Of a stretch of 64,000 nucleotides of DNA, positions 27,199-35,667 are shown piece by piece. Where the stretch lies: positions 62,001 to 126,000 of the forward strand of contig NZ_JADPKT010000016.1 in assembly GCF_023074075.1 (NCBI RefSeq), in the 5' to 3' direction. The DNA comes from Bradyrhizobium sp. 138 (lineage in GTDB: Bacteria > Pseudomonadota > Alphaproteobacteria > Rhizobiales > Xanthobacteraceae). The first letter of the stretch is position 1, and each line of letters opens with the position of its first letter. The notes below the pieces were generated by a model. That model was not told the DNA's origin and searched no databases. It saw only the letters and a program-made list of their open reading frames with translations. Made by a program: the position numbers and the translations under genes.

Positions 27199-27522
27199 CT
27201 AACCGACCTTCTCGACGAAGACGCGGATGGTGCCGCCGCAGGACAGCCCGACATTCCAGGCGGTCTCGTCGGCGACGCCGAACTCCAGCATCCTGGGCTT
27301 GCCGCTCTCGATCACATCCATGGCCTCGGTGACCACGGCGCCCTCGACACAGCCGCCGGAGACCGAGCCCAAGAACGTGCCCTCGTCGTTGATGACGAGG
27401 CTCGAGCCGGCCGGGCGCGGCGCCGAGCCCCAGGTTTCCACGACCGTGGCAAGCGCGACACCACGGCCGGCCTTCTGCCAGTCCTCAGCCGCCTTCAGAA
27501 TATCCTCGTCGCGATCGAGCAT
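27199..27522 (-). CDS. XdhC-like maturation protein, N-terminal XdhC_CoxI domain
   Basis: A 107-residue protein consisting only of the XdhC_CoxI domain, with ATVVETWGSAPRPAGS and FLGSVSGGCVEGAV. It complements the separate Rossmann part encoded 2 bases downstream. The C-terminal CGGTIRVFVEKVG carries a Cys that is conserved in the family. Split XdhC proteins occur in cox-like clusters, so this need not be a frameshift; both parts begin with their own ATG. Confidence 0.88.
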   Translation of the reverse strand: MLDRDEDILKAAEDWQKAGRGVALATVVETWGSAPRPAGSSLVINDEGTFLGSVSGGCVEGAVVTEAMDVIESGKPRMLEFGVADETAWNVGLSCGGTIRVFVEKVG

Positions 27523-27532
27523 GGCGTGCCTC

Positions 27533-28735
27533 TCAAGCTGCGGAGCGGATCAGGCTGCGGTGATGCGGCGGCAGCGGCCGGGAGAGCGTGGTGATCAGCT
27601 CCTGGATCGAACTCAAATTATGTACCGGACGGAATTCGTCAACGTGCGGGAGCATCATTTTGATGCCTTGCGCCTTGGCCTCGAAGCCGCCGAACCGCAG
27701 CAGCGGATTGAGCCAGATCAGCCGCCGGCAGGAACGGTGCAGCCGGTCCATCTCGAAGGCCAGCTTGGAATCGGCCTCCCGCTCCAGCCCATCGGAGATC
27801 AGGAGCACGATGGCGCCCTGGCTCAGCACGCGCCGCGCCCACAATTTGTTGAAGTTGTGCAGTGATGCCGAGATCCGCGTGCCGCCGGCCCAGTCCTCGA
27901 CGGAGGCCGAGCAGCTCGCCAGCGCCTCATCGGGATCGCGCTGGCGCAGCGCGCGGGTGACGTTGGTGAGACGGGTGCCGAACAGGAACACGGAGACGCG
28001 CTTGCGCGCATCGCCGATGGCATGGAGGAAATGCAGGAACAGGCGGGTGTACTCGCTCATCGAGCCCGAAATATCGAGCAACGCCACGATCGGTGCCGGC
28101 TTCTCGATCCGTCCGAGCCGATGGATGTCGATGATATCGCCGCCGGTGCGCAACGATGCGCGCAGCGTCTGGCGCAGATCGAGACGAAGCCCGCGCGGAT
28201 CGGGCCGGTGCCTGCGCGTCAGGAGCTCGGCCTGCGGCAGGTGCATCTTCTCGATGGCGCGCAGGGCTTCCGAGATCTCCGCCGCGCTCATCTGCGCAAA
28301 ATCCTTTTTCTGAAGGATTTCCTTGTCGGAGACCGACAGGCGCAGATCCTGCTCCTGATGCTGCGGCGTCTCCGTCATGCGCGGCTGCGACATCGCCTCC
28401 TGCACGCGGCGGGCGCCGGCCTGCGGCTTCTTCCTGGCCTCGTCCGGCAGCGGCACCGAATCCAGCATGTGCTTCCACTCCTCGGAGGCGCGGAAGAACA
28501 GGTTGAAGGCCTGCTTGAAGATCAGCGCATGCTCGTGGCGCTTGACGAAGATCGCCTCCAGCGTGGTGAAGACGTCGGCACGGTTGCCGATGTCGATCAC
28601 CTGCAGCGCGCTCATGGCATCGATGACGGCACCCGGCCCGACCGGCATGCCCGCCGAACGCAGCGCGCGGGCGAAGCCGACGATGTTGTCGGCGAACTGC
28701 TCGGTTTGTTCGGGGGCAAGGTGGTTGATGGCCAT
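27533..28735 (-). CDS. coxE: VWA-domain protein CoxE
   Basis: A 400-residue cytoplasmic protein with a C-terminal von Willebrand A domain (about 210-390). The MIDAS site DISGSMS is intact, and the further metal-binding Thr/Asp lie in WAGGTRIS and LLISDGLER. CoxE-type proteins act with a MoxR AAA+ ATPase (CoxD) in the final assembly of the [CuSMoO2] or related molybdenum site of the hydroxylase. The MoxR gene is immediately upstream, separated by a short palindromic repeat. Confidence 0.9.
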   Translation of the reverse strand: MAINHLAPEQTEQFADNIVGFARALRSAGMPVGPGAVIDAMSALQVIDIGNRADVFTTLEAIFVKRHEHALIFKQAFNLFFRASEEWKHMLDSVPLPDEARKKPQAGARRVQEAMSQPRMTETPQHQEQDLRLSVSDKEILQKKDFAQMSAAEISEALRAIEKMHLPQAELLTRRHRPDPRGLRLDLRQTLRASLRTGGDIIDIHRLGRIEKPAPIVALLDISGSMSEYTRLFLHFLHAIGDARKRVSVFLFGTRLTNVTRALRQRDPDEALASCSASVEDWAGGTRISASLHNFNKLWARRVLSQGAIVLLISDGLEREADSKLAFEMDRLHRSCRRLIWLNPLLRFGGFEAKAQGIKMMLPHVDEFRPVHNLSSIQELITTLSRPLPPHHRSLIRSAA

Positions 28736-28752
28736 GGTCTATCCTCGCTCCC

Positions 28753-28793
28753 CGTCATTCCGGGGCGCCTCTTGGCGCGAGCCCGGAATGACG
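28753..28793. repeat. Palindromic element in the intergenic gap
   Basis: A 12-bp perfect outer stem CGTCATTCCGGG / CCCGGAATGACG encloses a perfect inner hairpin GCGCC-TCTT-GGCGC. It lies inside the cox-like operon, between coxD and coxE. The CGTCATTCCGGG form is a known type of dispersed palindrome in this bacterial group. Confidence 0.8.
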
Positions 28794-28798
28794 CGAGA

Positions 28799-29722
28799 TC
28801 AATTCTCGCTCGTCGCGTCCTTCAGCACCTTCTGCAAGGTATCGCCCTGCATCCGGGTGATGTCGTCCTGGTACTTGAGCAGCGCGCCCAGCGTGTCACC
28901 GACCACTTGCGGGGTCAGCGAGCGAGCATCGAGCTCGGACAAAGCGGTCGCCCAGTCGATGGTCTCGGCGACACCCGGCGACTTGTAGAAATCCTGGTTG
29001 CGCAGTGCCTGGACGAAGCGCACGACCTGCTGCGACAGCTTTGCGGAGATGCCGGGCACGCGCGACTTGACGATCGCGAGCTCGCGCTCGGCGGCGGGAT
29101 AATCGACCCAGTGATAGAGACAGCGCCGCTTCAGCGCGTCGTGGATCTCACGGGTGCGGTTGGAGGTGATGATGACGATCGGCGGGTGTGGGGCCTTGAC
29201 GGTGCCGAACTCGGGGATCGTCACCTGGAAGTCGCTGAGGATTTCGAGCAGGTAAGCCTCGAACGCCTCGTCGGCTCGGTCGAGCTCGTCGATCAGCAGC
29301 ACCGGTGGTCCCGCAACATCAGGCTCCAGCGCCTGCAGCAGCGGCCGCTTGATCATGTAGCGGTCGGCGAAGATATCGCTCGAGAGCTGGTCGCGATCGG
29401 TATCACCGGCGGCTTCCGCCATCCGGATCGCGATCATCTGCGCGGCGCTATTCCACTCGTAGACCGCCGAGGAGACGTCGAGCCCTTCGTAGCATTGCAG
29501 GCGGATCAGCTTCCGCCCCAGCGCCGCCGAAAGCACCTTTGCGATCTCGGTCTTGCCGACGCCGGCTTCGCCTTCCAGGAACAGTGGCCGGCCCATGCGC
29601 AGCGACAGATAAGTCACCGTCGCCAGCGACCGCTCCGCGAGATAGCCGCGCGATGTCAGGAGATCGAGCATCGCATCGACCGATGCCGGCATGGCACCGG
29701 AAGTATTGGCCGCTGAAGTCAT
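28799..29722 (-). CDS. coxD: MoxR-type AAA+ ATPase CoxD
   Basis: A 307-residue ATPase of the MoxR group. Walker A GEAGVGKTE is near residues 51-59, Walker B VLLIDELDRAD near 145, sensor 1 IITSNRTRE, and the arginine finger region LKRRCLYHWVD. With the VWA protein it acts as a chaperone for metal insertion into the apo-hydroxylase. It is encoded upstream of coxE and 61 bases downstream of coxM, in the usual place for coxD. Confidence 0.9.
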   Translation of the reverse strand: MTSAANTSGAMPASVDAMLDLLTSRGYLAERSLATVTYLSLRMGRPLFLEGEAGVGKTEIAKVLSAALGRKLIRLQCYEGLDVSSAVYEWNSAAQMIAIRMAEAAGDTDRDQLSSDIFADRYMIKRPLLQALEPDVAGPPVLLIDELDRADEAFEAYLLEILSDFQVTIPEFGTVKAPHPPIVIITSNRTREIHDALKRRCLYHWVDYPAAERELAIVKSRVPGISAKLSQQVVRFVQALRNQDFYKSPGVAETIDWATALSELDARSLTPQVVGDTLGALLKYQDDITRMQGDTLQKVLKDATSEN

Positions 29723-29783
29723 GAAAGGCCAGTCTCGGTTACGCCCTCATACGGGCAAGTATTCGGAGCACTCGGTGGCCCGC

Positions 29784-30590
29784 TTATTCCTTGGCGTTGG
29801 CGGCATCGACGGCGCGGCGCGTCAGCACGCCGATGAGATGCGCGCGGTATTCGGCGCTGCCGTGGATGTCGCTGTTGAGGCCTTCGGCCGGCACGTTGAT
29901 GCCGTCAAGTGCCTTCGCGGAGAAGCGCTTCTTGAGCGCCTCCTCGAATGCGCTGACACGGAACACGCCTTCGGAGCCGGCACCGGTCACGGCAACCCGC
30001 ACGTCCGACGGACGCCGTGCCACGAACACGCCAACCAGCGCATAGCGCGAGGCCTGGTTGCGGAATTTGATGTAGGCGGCCTTCTTCGGCAGCGGGAACA
30101 TCACCTTGGTGATGATCTCGTCGGCTTCCAGCGCCGTCGTGAACAGGCCCTGGAAATACTCTTCGGCCTTGAGGCGCCGCTTGTTGGTGACGATGGTCGC
30201 GCCCAGCGCAAGCACGGCAGCGGGATAGTCTGCGGTCGGGTCGTTGTTGGCGAGCGAGCCGCCGATCGTGCCCTTGTGGCGCACGGCGGGGTCGCCGATT
30301 CCGCCGGCAAGATTGGCGAGCGCCGGGATCGCCTCGCCGACGATCCCAGAGGTGGCGACCTCGGCGTGCCTGGCGGTGGCGCCGATCACCAGCGAGCGGC
30401 CCTTCATCTCGATCGTGTTGAGCCCCTCGATATGGGAGAGGTCGACCAGATGCGGGGGGCTGGCGAGGCGCTGCTTCATGACGGGAATCAGCGTGTGGCC
30501 GCCGGCGATCACCTTGGCGTCTTCGTTCTTCACCAGGAGGTTGGCAGCCTGCCGAACGGTCCCGGGGCGATGATATTTGAATTCGTACAT
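29784..30590 (-). CDS. coxM: FAD-binding medium subunit of a molybdenum hydroxylase (CoxM-like)
   Basis: A 268-residue flavoprotein subunit of the xanthine-oxidase family. Two FAD-binding motifs are intact: AGGHTLIP near residue 33 and TIGGSLANNDPTADYPA near residue 112. A C-terminal CO_deh_flav_C domain covers about 175-265. It passes electrons from the iron-sulfur subunit to the acceptor. The small subunit is encoded 27 bases upstream, but no large molybdenum-binding subunit is found anywhere in the cluster. Confidence 0.9.
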   Translation of the reverse strand: MYEFKYHRPGTVRQAANLLVKNEDAKVIAGGHTLIPVMKQRLASPPHLVDLSHIEGLNTIEMKGRSLVIGATARHAEVATSGIVGEAIPALANLAGGIGDPAVRHKGTIGGSLANNDPTADYPAAVLALGATIVTNKRRLKAEEYFQGLFTTALEADEIITKVMFPLPKKAAYIKFRNQASRYALVGVFVARRPSDVRVAVTGAGSEGVFRVSAFEEALKKRFSAKALDGINVPAEGLNSDIHGSAEYRAHLIGVLTRRAVDAANAKE

Positions 30591-30617
30591 CTGAATGTCC
30601 TGATCGCGGGATGCGCG

Positions 30618-31103
30618 TTACGCGAGATCGGATTTCGCCATCGCCTTGGCGCCGGCGGAGATCGAGGCGACGATGTTCTGGTAGCCGGTGCAGCGGCAGA
30701 GATTGCCTTCTAGTTCTTCCCGGATCGTATGGTCGTCGAGCTCGTGGCCCTTGCGGTGCACGATGTCGATCGCGGTCATAATCATGCCCGGCGTGCAGAA
30801 GCCGCATTGCAGGCCATGGTGCTCGCGGAAGGCTTCCTGCATCGGATGCAGCGGCGCGCCGTCAGCGGCCAGCCCCTCGATCGTCTTGATCTCGTGGCCA
30901 TCAGCCATCACCGCAAGCGTGGTGCAGGACTTCACGGCCTTGCCGTCGAGATGCACGACACAGGCGCCGCACTGCGAGGTGTCGCAGCCGACATGGGTGC
31001 CGGTCAGGTGCAGATTCTCGCGCAGGAACTGCACCAGAAGCGTGCGGGGATCGACATTGGCCGTGACTGGATTGCCGTTCACGATGAGGGAGATTTTTGC
31101 CAT
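30618..31103 (-). CDS. coxS: [2Fe-2S] small subunit of a molybdenum hydroxylase (CoxS-like)
   Basis: A 161-residue protein with two iron-sulfur domains. The plant-type ferredoxin site is [10 protein letters not shown] followed by a fourth Cys in SCTTLAV, and the C-terminal [2Fe-2S] domain has CGFCTPG and CRCTGYQN. It relays electrons from the molybdenum centre to the FAD subunit. The ATG at 31103 is preferred; a GTG at 31109 would add two residues. It is the second gene of the minus-strand cluster, after coxG. Confidence 0.92.
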   Translation of the reverse strand: MAKISLIVNGNPVTANVDPRTLLVQFLRENLHLTGTHVGCDTSQCGACVVHLDGKAVKSCTTLAVMADGHEIKTIEGLAADGAPLHPMQEAFREHHGLQCGFCTPGMIMTAIDIVHRKGHELDDHTIREELEGNLCRCTGYQNIVASISAGAKAMAKSDLA

Positions 31104-31237
31104 AAGCACTCTCTATCAGCACCCCGACGGGTCCCGTCGAAGCGGTTCTTATAATTATTCCAACCCATCATATGGGCCATTATGCCCCGGGGCAACATCG
31201 CCCGGGACGCAAGCCGCCATGCCGAAGGCGATGACCT

Positions 31238-31684
31238 TCAGCCCTGTACCGCCTTGGCGAAGTTCGCGAAAAACTCGTCGGCAAGTTTCTTGGCGGCGCC
31301 GTTGATGAGGCGCTGGCCGAGCTGCGCCAACTTGCCGCCGATCTGCGCCTCGACGTCGTAGGAGAGCAGCGTGCCGCCATCCTTCTCCGCAAGCTTGACC
31401 GCCGCGCCACCCTTGGCGAAGCCGGCGACCCCGCCCTCGCCCTCACCGGAGATCTTGTAGCCGTTCGGCGGGTCGAGATCGGACAGTGTGACCTTGCCCT
31501 TGAAGCGCGCGGACACCGGGCCGACCTTCATTTTCGCCGTTGCGCGAAAGCCGCCGTCGTCGGTCTTCTCCAGCTCCTCGCAGCCTGGGATGCAGGCCTT
31601 TAGCACCTCGGGATCATTGAGCTTGTCCCACACGGCCTCGCGCGGCGCCGCAAGCTGGACTTCGCCGGTCATCGTCATGGCCAT
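31238..31684 (-). CDS. coxG: CoxG-like SRPBCC protein
   Basis: A 148-residue protein of the CoxG/SRPBCC family (LAAPREAVWDKLNDPEVLKACIPG, key residues at 8-31). CoxG proteins are needed to anchor the CO-dehydrogenase-type enzyme to the cytoplasmic membrane. A GGGAGG site precedes the ATG at 31684. It is the first gene of the cox-like cluster, 134 bases ahead of coxS and divergent from pcaB. Confidence 0.88.
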   Translation of the reverse strand: MAMTMTGEVQLAAPREAVWDKLNDPEVLKACIPGCEELEKTDDGGFRATAKMKVGPVSARFKGKVTLSDLDPPNGYKISGEGEGGVAGFAKGGAAVKLAEKDGGTLLSYDVEAQIGGKLAQLGQRLINGAAKKLADEFFANFAKAVQG

Positions 31685-31855
31685 GAGGTGCCTCCCAAAT
31701 CGCGTAGCTCTAGCGCTGATCAAGTAACGCAGGGACGCGGCAAAGGAAAGGCCAGTGCCCGGTCACGTGCAATGCATATTCGCAACTGCAAAAAGACGTG
31801 TGCGGGCGGTTGGGGATTGGCACAGCCCGGCCATGATGATTAGGTCGCGTGCAAT

Positions 31856-33211
31856 ATGAGCACATCCCTCTCCCCCCTGCTCGCACCGATGCTGTCGAGC
31901 GCCGCCATGCGCGCCGTCTGCGACGACCGGTCGACCCTGCAAAACATGCTTGATTTCGAGGCAGCCCTGGCACGCGCCGAGGCCGCCATTGATGTGATTC
32001 CGGCATCTGCCGTGGGCCCGATCGAGGCCGCGTGCAAGGCCGATTGCTTCGACATGTCCGCGCTGGCGGAGGCCGCGACGCGATCGGGCAATCTCGCGAT
32101 TCCCCTGGTCAAGGCGCTGACCGCCAATGTCGGCAAGGCCGACACAGAGGCCGCGCGCTACGTGCATTGGGGCGCAACCAGCCAGGACGTCATCGACACG
32201 GCGATCATGCTCACGCTTCGCGCCGGCATCGATGCGCTGGACGCCGACCTCAGCCGCGCCATCAAGGGCTTTGCCGCCCTGGCGCGCAACCATCGCAACA
32301 CCGCGATGGTGGCGCGGACCTGGCTCCAGCACGCACTGCCGATGCCGTTCGGCCTGAAGGCCGCCGAATATGCGTCAAGCCTCGCCCGCGCGCGCTGCCG
32401 CCTGCGGCGGCTCCGCCGCGAGGGCCTCGCGCTGCAATTCGGCGGCGCGGCCGGGACGCTCGCCGCCCTCGGCGACAAGGGGCTCGCGGTTGCCGAACGG
32501 CTCGGGCACGAGCTGAACCTGCCGTTGCCGGAAGCGCCCTGGCACACCCATCGCGACCGGATCGCGGAGGCCGCGTCCTGTCTCGCTATTCTGGCCGGAA
32601 GCTGCGGCAAGATCGCGCGCGACGTCTCGCTGATGATGCAGACCGACGTCGCCGAAGCGTTCGAGCCTGCCGGCGAAGGCCGCGGCGGCTCCTCGACCAT
32701 GCCGCATAAGCGCAACCCGGTCGCCGCCGCAAGCGCGCTCGGCGCCGCCACGATGGCGCCGCAGCTTGCCGCGACGATATTCGCGGCTCAAGTGCAGGAC
32801 CACGAGCGCAGCGCCGGCCCCTGGCACGCGGAATGGCCGACGCTGCCGCAATTGATGCTGGTCACTTCGGGCGCGCTGGCCGCGATCGTCGACATCGCCG
32901 AGGGCCTGGACGTCGATGCCGCGCGCATGCGCAGCAATCTCGATGCGACGCAGGGGCTGATCATGGCTGAGGCGATCACCTTTGCGCTGGCCGAAGAGAT
33001 CGGCAAGAGCGATGCGCATCATCTCATCGAGGCCGCCAGCAAGCGCGCAGTCGCCGAGAAGAAACATCTGCGCGAGGTGCTGTCGGCCGATTCGCAGGTC
33101 ACTGCGCACCTTTCTCCGGAAAAAATTGCGGCATTGTTCGAGCCGATGGCCTATCAAGGGGCTTCCCAAGCCCTGATCGACCGGCTGCTCGACAGCCTCG
33201 ACCGCGAGTAA
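31856..33211 (+). CDS. pcaB: 3-carboxy-cis,cis-muconate cycloisomerase
   Basis: A 451-residue enzyme of the fumarase/aspartase superfamily. The signature GSSTMPHKRNP is near residue 278 and the TSQDVIDTA motif near residue 106. PcaB converts 3-carboxy-cis,cis-muconate to 4-carboxymuconolactone in protocatechuate catabolism. The assignment over argininosuccinate lyase or adenylosuccinate lyase rests on length and on the adjacent pcaD and pcaC genes. It starts the pcaB-pcaD-pcaC operon; the ribosome site (TTAGGTC) is weak. Confidence 0.92.
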   Translation: MSTSLSPLLAPMLSSAAMRAVCDDRSTLQNMLDFEAALARAEAAIDVIPASAVGPIEAACKADCFDMSALAEAATRSGNLAIPLVKALTANVGKADTEAARYVHWGATSQDVIDTAIMLTLRAGIDALDADLSRAIKGFAALARNHRNTAMVARTWLQHALPMPFGLKAAEYASSLARARCRLRRLRREGLALQFGGAAGTLAALGDKGLAVAERLGHELNLPLPEAPWHTHRDRIAEAASCLAILAGSCGKIARDVSLMMQTDVAEAFEPAGEGRGGSSTMPHKRNPVAAASALGAATMAPQLAATIFAAQVQDHERSAGPWHAEWPTLPQLMLVTSGALAAIVDIAEGLDVDAARMRSNLDATQGLIMAEAITFALAEEIGKSDAHHLIEAASKRAVAEKKHLREVLSADSQVTAHLSPEKIAALFEPMAYQGASQALIDRLLDSLDRE

Positions 33212-33238
33212 GAACCGCAAATACGACGGAGACGCCGC

Positions 33239-34021
33239 ATGCCCATGATCGATGCCGACGGTTGCCTGATCAACGTCTCCGTCGAGGGCCGCGACGGCGG
33301 ACCGACCTTGATGCTCTCCAATTCACTCGGCTGCACGCTTCAGATGTGGGAGCCGCAGATGAAGGCGCTGACGCAGCTGTTCCGCGTCATCCGCTACGAC
33401 CGCCGCGGCCACGGCAAGTCCAATGTCCCGCCCGGCCCCTACACGATGGAGCGCTTCGGCCGCGACGTGCTCGCGATCCTCGACGACCTCAACATCGAGA
33501 AGGTGCATTGGTGCGGCCTGTCGATGGGCGGCATGGTCGGGCAATGGCTGGGCGCCAACGCGCCGGAGCGCTTCGGCAAGCTCATCCTTGCCAATACCTC
33601 GTGCTACTATGCCGAGCCGACTAGATGGCTGGAGCGCATCGACGCGGTGAAGAAGGGCGGCATCGCCGCGGTCGCCGATGCCGTGATCGCGGGCTGGCTG
33701 ACGCAGGATTTTCGCGAGCGCGAGCCTGAGATCACCGCCAGGATGAAGTCGATGCTGCTGGCCACCCCGGTCGATGGCTATCTCGCCTGCTGCGAGGCGC
33801 TGTCGACCCTCGACCAGCGCGAACTGCTTCCCAAGATCAAGAGTCCGACGCTGGTGATCGCCGGCCGCCACGACATGGCGACGCCGATCTCGGCGGCCGA
33901 GCTAATCCGCTCAAATATTCCCGGCGCCAGCATGACCATCATCGACGCCGCGCACATTTCCAACGTCGAGCAGTCACACGCGTTCACGGATGCGGTGGTG
34001 GGATTTTTGACGCAGCGCTAA
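33239..34021 (+). CDS. pcaD: 3-oxoadipate enol-lactonase
   Basis: A 260-residue alpha/beta hydrolase. The nucleophile Ser sits in GLSMGGMVG, the acid Asp in AGRHDMATP and the His in DAAHISNVE, completing the catalytic triad. PcaD hydrolyses 3-oxoadipate enol-lactone to 3-oxoadipate. It lies 27 bases after pcaB with a GGAG ribosome site. A palindromic repeat of about 90 bases separates it from pcaC. Confidence 0.92.
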   Translation: MPMIDADGCLINVSVEGRDGGPTLMLSNSLGCTLQMWEPQMKALTQLFRVIRYDRRGHGKSNVPPGPYTMERFGRDVLAILDDLNIEKVHWCGLSMGGMVGQWLGANAPERFGKLILANTSCYYAEPTRWLERIDAVKKGGIAAVADAVIAGWLTQDFREREPEITARMKSMLLATPVDGYLACCEALSTLDQRELLPKIKSPTLVIAGRHDMATPISAAELIRSNIPGASMTIIDAAHISNVEQSHAFTDAVVGFLTQR

Positions 34022-34028
34022 TCACAGC

Positions 34029-34115
34029 CGTCATTGCGAGCGTAGCGAAGCGATCCAGAAATCCCTCTGCGGTGACAGACTGGATTGCTTCGTCGCTACG
34101 CTCCTCGCAATGACG
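34029..34115. repeat. Dispersed palindromic element (CGTCATTGCGAG type)
   Basis: Perfect 12-bp arms CGTCATTGCGAG (34029-34040) and CTCGCAATGACG (34104-34115), with further imperfect pairing inside (GCGTAGCGAAGCGATCC / GGATTGCTTCGTCGCTACG). This is a familiar repeat of Bradyrhizobium-type genomes, placed here between pcaD and pcaC. Confidence 0.85.
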
Positions 34116-34129
34116 GAGAGGAGGATAGA

Positions 34130-34522
34130 ATGGACGACCAGAAGCGCCGCGATGCCGGCATGAACGTTCGCCGCAAGGTGCTGGGCAATGCCTGGGTCGA
34201 CAAGTCGATTGCGAACCGCAACGCCTTCAACACCGATTTCCAGGACATGATCACGCGCTACGCATGGGGCGAGATCTGGACGCGGCCGCATTTCGACGAG
34301 CGCACACGGCGCGTGCTGGTGATCGGCACCATGGTCGCGCTCGGGCAATGGGACGAATTCCGTCTGCACGTGCGCGCGGCACTCGCCGAGGGCGGCTTCA
34401 CGCCCGACGACATCAAGGAAATCCTGCTGCAGCAGGCCATCTATTGCGGCGTGCCGGCCGCGAACCACGCCGTGAAGGAAGCCTCAGCGATTGTGCAGGA
34501 GCTCGGCCTGCTCAAGACCTAG
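34130..34522 (+). CDS. pcaC: 4-carboxymuconolactone decarboxylase
   Basis: A 130-residue enzyme of the CMD family (MDDQKRRDAG start, RHVLVIGTM-like core RVLVIGTMVALGQWDE and the C-terminal QAIYCGVPAANHAVK). PcaC decarboxylates 4-carboxymuconolactone to 3-oxoadipate enol-lactone, the substrate of PcaD. The ATG at 34130 has a strong GGAGAGGAGG site. The 3' end overlaps a convergent gene by 39 bases. Confidence 0.92.
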   Translation: MDDQKRRDAGMNVRRKVLGNAWVDKSIANRNAFNTDFQDMITRYAWGEIWTRPHFDERTRRVLVIGTMVALGQWDEFRLHVRAALAEGGFTPDDIKEILLQQAIYCGVPAANHAVKEASAIVQELGLLKT

Positions 34523-35023
34523 CGGCTGAAGATTTGGCGGCGCGACATTCTCGACGATCTTCGGCGCAGCATCGGGCCGTTCGATCACCACCACGATGGC
34601 AGCACCGAGCAAGAGCAGCAGCTCGGTGGCGTGCAGCCGGAGCGCGGCCATCTCGCCGACCTTCGAAGCCATCACCATGCTGGCAAACGAGATCAGGCTG
34701 CCGATCGCCAGCGCAATACCGAGCGCTTCGTCGCTGCCGCCGCCCTTACGAATGCGGGGGATGCACAGCAGCACGAGATAGATGGCAAAGAACGCCGCCA
34801 CCGTCAGCCGGCCCAGCGCCAGCAGCCAGGCGGCGCGTACGGTGTCCATCCCCGCCATATTGAGATGGTCGCTCAGGTACAGCGCAACCGCGACGCTCGG
34901 CCGCTCGTAGAGGCCGTGCACCGGCGCGACAATGATGTTGAAGGCGACAAGGGCCCAGGCCGGGATGAAATAGGCCGCCAGCAGCGCGCCGTTGACCGAA
35001 CCGATCCGCCAATTCCTGAACAT
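34484..35023 (-). CDS. Integral membrane protein of unknown function
   Basis: A 179-residue protein with four predicted TM helices (about 14-35, 58-85, 95-118, 128-145) and a cytoplasmic tail. A conserved-looking APVHGLYERPSVAVA lies between helices 1 and 2. The ATG at 35023 is preferred over a GTG at 35035. The end overlaps pcaC tail to tail by 39 bases. I do not recognise the family. Confidence 0.7.
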   Translation of the reverse strand: MFRNWRIGSVNGALLAAYFIPAWALVAFNIIVAPVHGLYERPSVAVALYLSDHLNMAGMDTVRAAWLLALGRLTVAAFFAIYLVLLCIPRIRKGGGSDEALGIALAIGSLISFASMVMASKVGEMAALRLHATELLLLLGAAIVVVIERPDAAPKIVENVAPPNLQPLGLEQAELLHNR

Positions 35024-35140
35024 GCCGCATCCCACTTGATTTGCCGAAGGCCTTCGACGGAGGCCGCGGCTTTAGGGGAGCTAACTCGCATCAGACTGTG
35101 GCGGCAATTTAAACCCTTTGTTTACCTTAACTGCCCGGGT

Positions 35141-35203
35141 GAGCCCAAAAGGAAGGGCCCCGCCTCGCGGCGGGACCCTGTTCACCCTCTTACTTTTGGG
35201 CTC
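35141..35203 (-). terminator. Large stem-loop, probable terminator of the Q-rich gene
   Basis: Perfect 11-bp outer arms GAGCCCAAAAG (35141-35151) and CTTTTGGGCTC (35193-35203) enclose a GC-rich hairpin AGGGCCCCGCC / GGCGGGACCCT with one mismatch. It starts just downstream of the stop of the small minus-strand gene. Confidence 0.7.
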
Positions 35204-35208
35204 CCAGA

Positions 35209-35391
35209 CTACTTGTCCTGCTGACCACCCTGCTGCTGGCCGGGGCGATCGCCCTGGCGCATCGGATCGTTCTGCTGCTGCTGTCCGGGTTTCTGACCAC
35301 CGCCCTGCTGCTGGCCCGGCTGTTGACCGGGGCGCTGCTGGCCGGGGTTCTGACTCTGCTGACCCGGATTCTGGTTCTGCTGCTTCGTCAT
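35209..35391 (-). CDS. Small Gln/Gly/Pro-rich low-complexity protein
   Basis: A 60-residue protein starting MTKQQNQNPGQQ, made almost wholly of Gln, Gly, Pro, Asn and basic residues in irregular N/R-P-G-Q-Q repeats. It has no hydrophobic segment and is expected to be disordered and cytoplasmic. A GGGAG ribosome site lies about ten bases upstream and a strong stem-loop follows the stop, which argues for a real gene. The function is unknown. Confidence 0.7.
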   Translation of the reverse strand: MTKQQNQNPGQQSQNPGQQRPGQQPGQQQGGGQKPGQQQQNDPMRQGDRPGQQQGGQQDK

Positions 35392-35667
35392 TCGAGGAAC
35401 TCCCTTGTTGAACGTTCAGAGGCGAGATAACGGCCGGCATCCCCTTTGGTTGCCCCCGGAACCCGGTTCCTCGCAGTTGCGGAACCCGGCGCTAAAGACC
35501 TCTGTACAAGACCTTCTGCCGTAGCGTGACCTGTTGCAGCCGCCAGTTCCCTCCTGTTACAAAACGGCAAGAATGCTTAGGGGCTGCCGGGGCCCAAGAA
35601 AACCACACTCCAACCCACTCTCCTCAGAGCTCCTCTTGAGCCCGCGTCAGGTTTGGTACGGCAGCCC

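Noticed and set aside
30591..30617. Possible remnant of coxL between coxS and coxM
   Set aside because: Only 27 bases separate the genes; there is no room for a remnant and no similarity to conserved large-subunit motifs.
35458..35470. GGAACCCGGTTCC and nearby GGAAC copies as EcfG promoters
   Set aside because: No CGTT-like -10 element at 16-19 bases on either strand.
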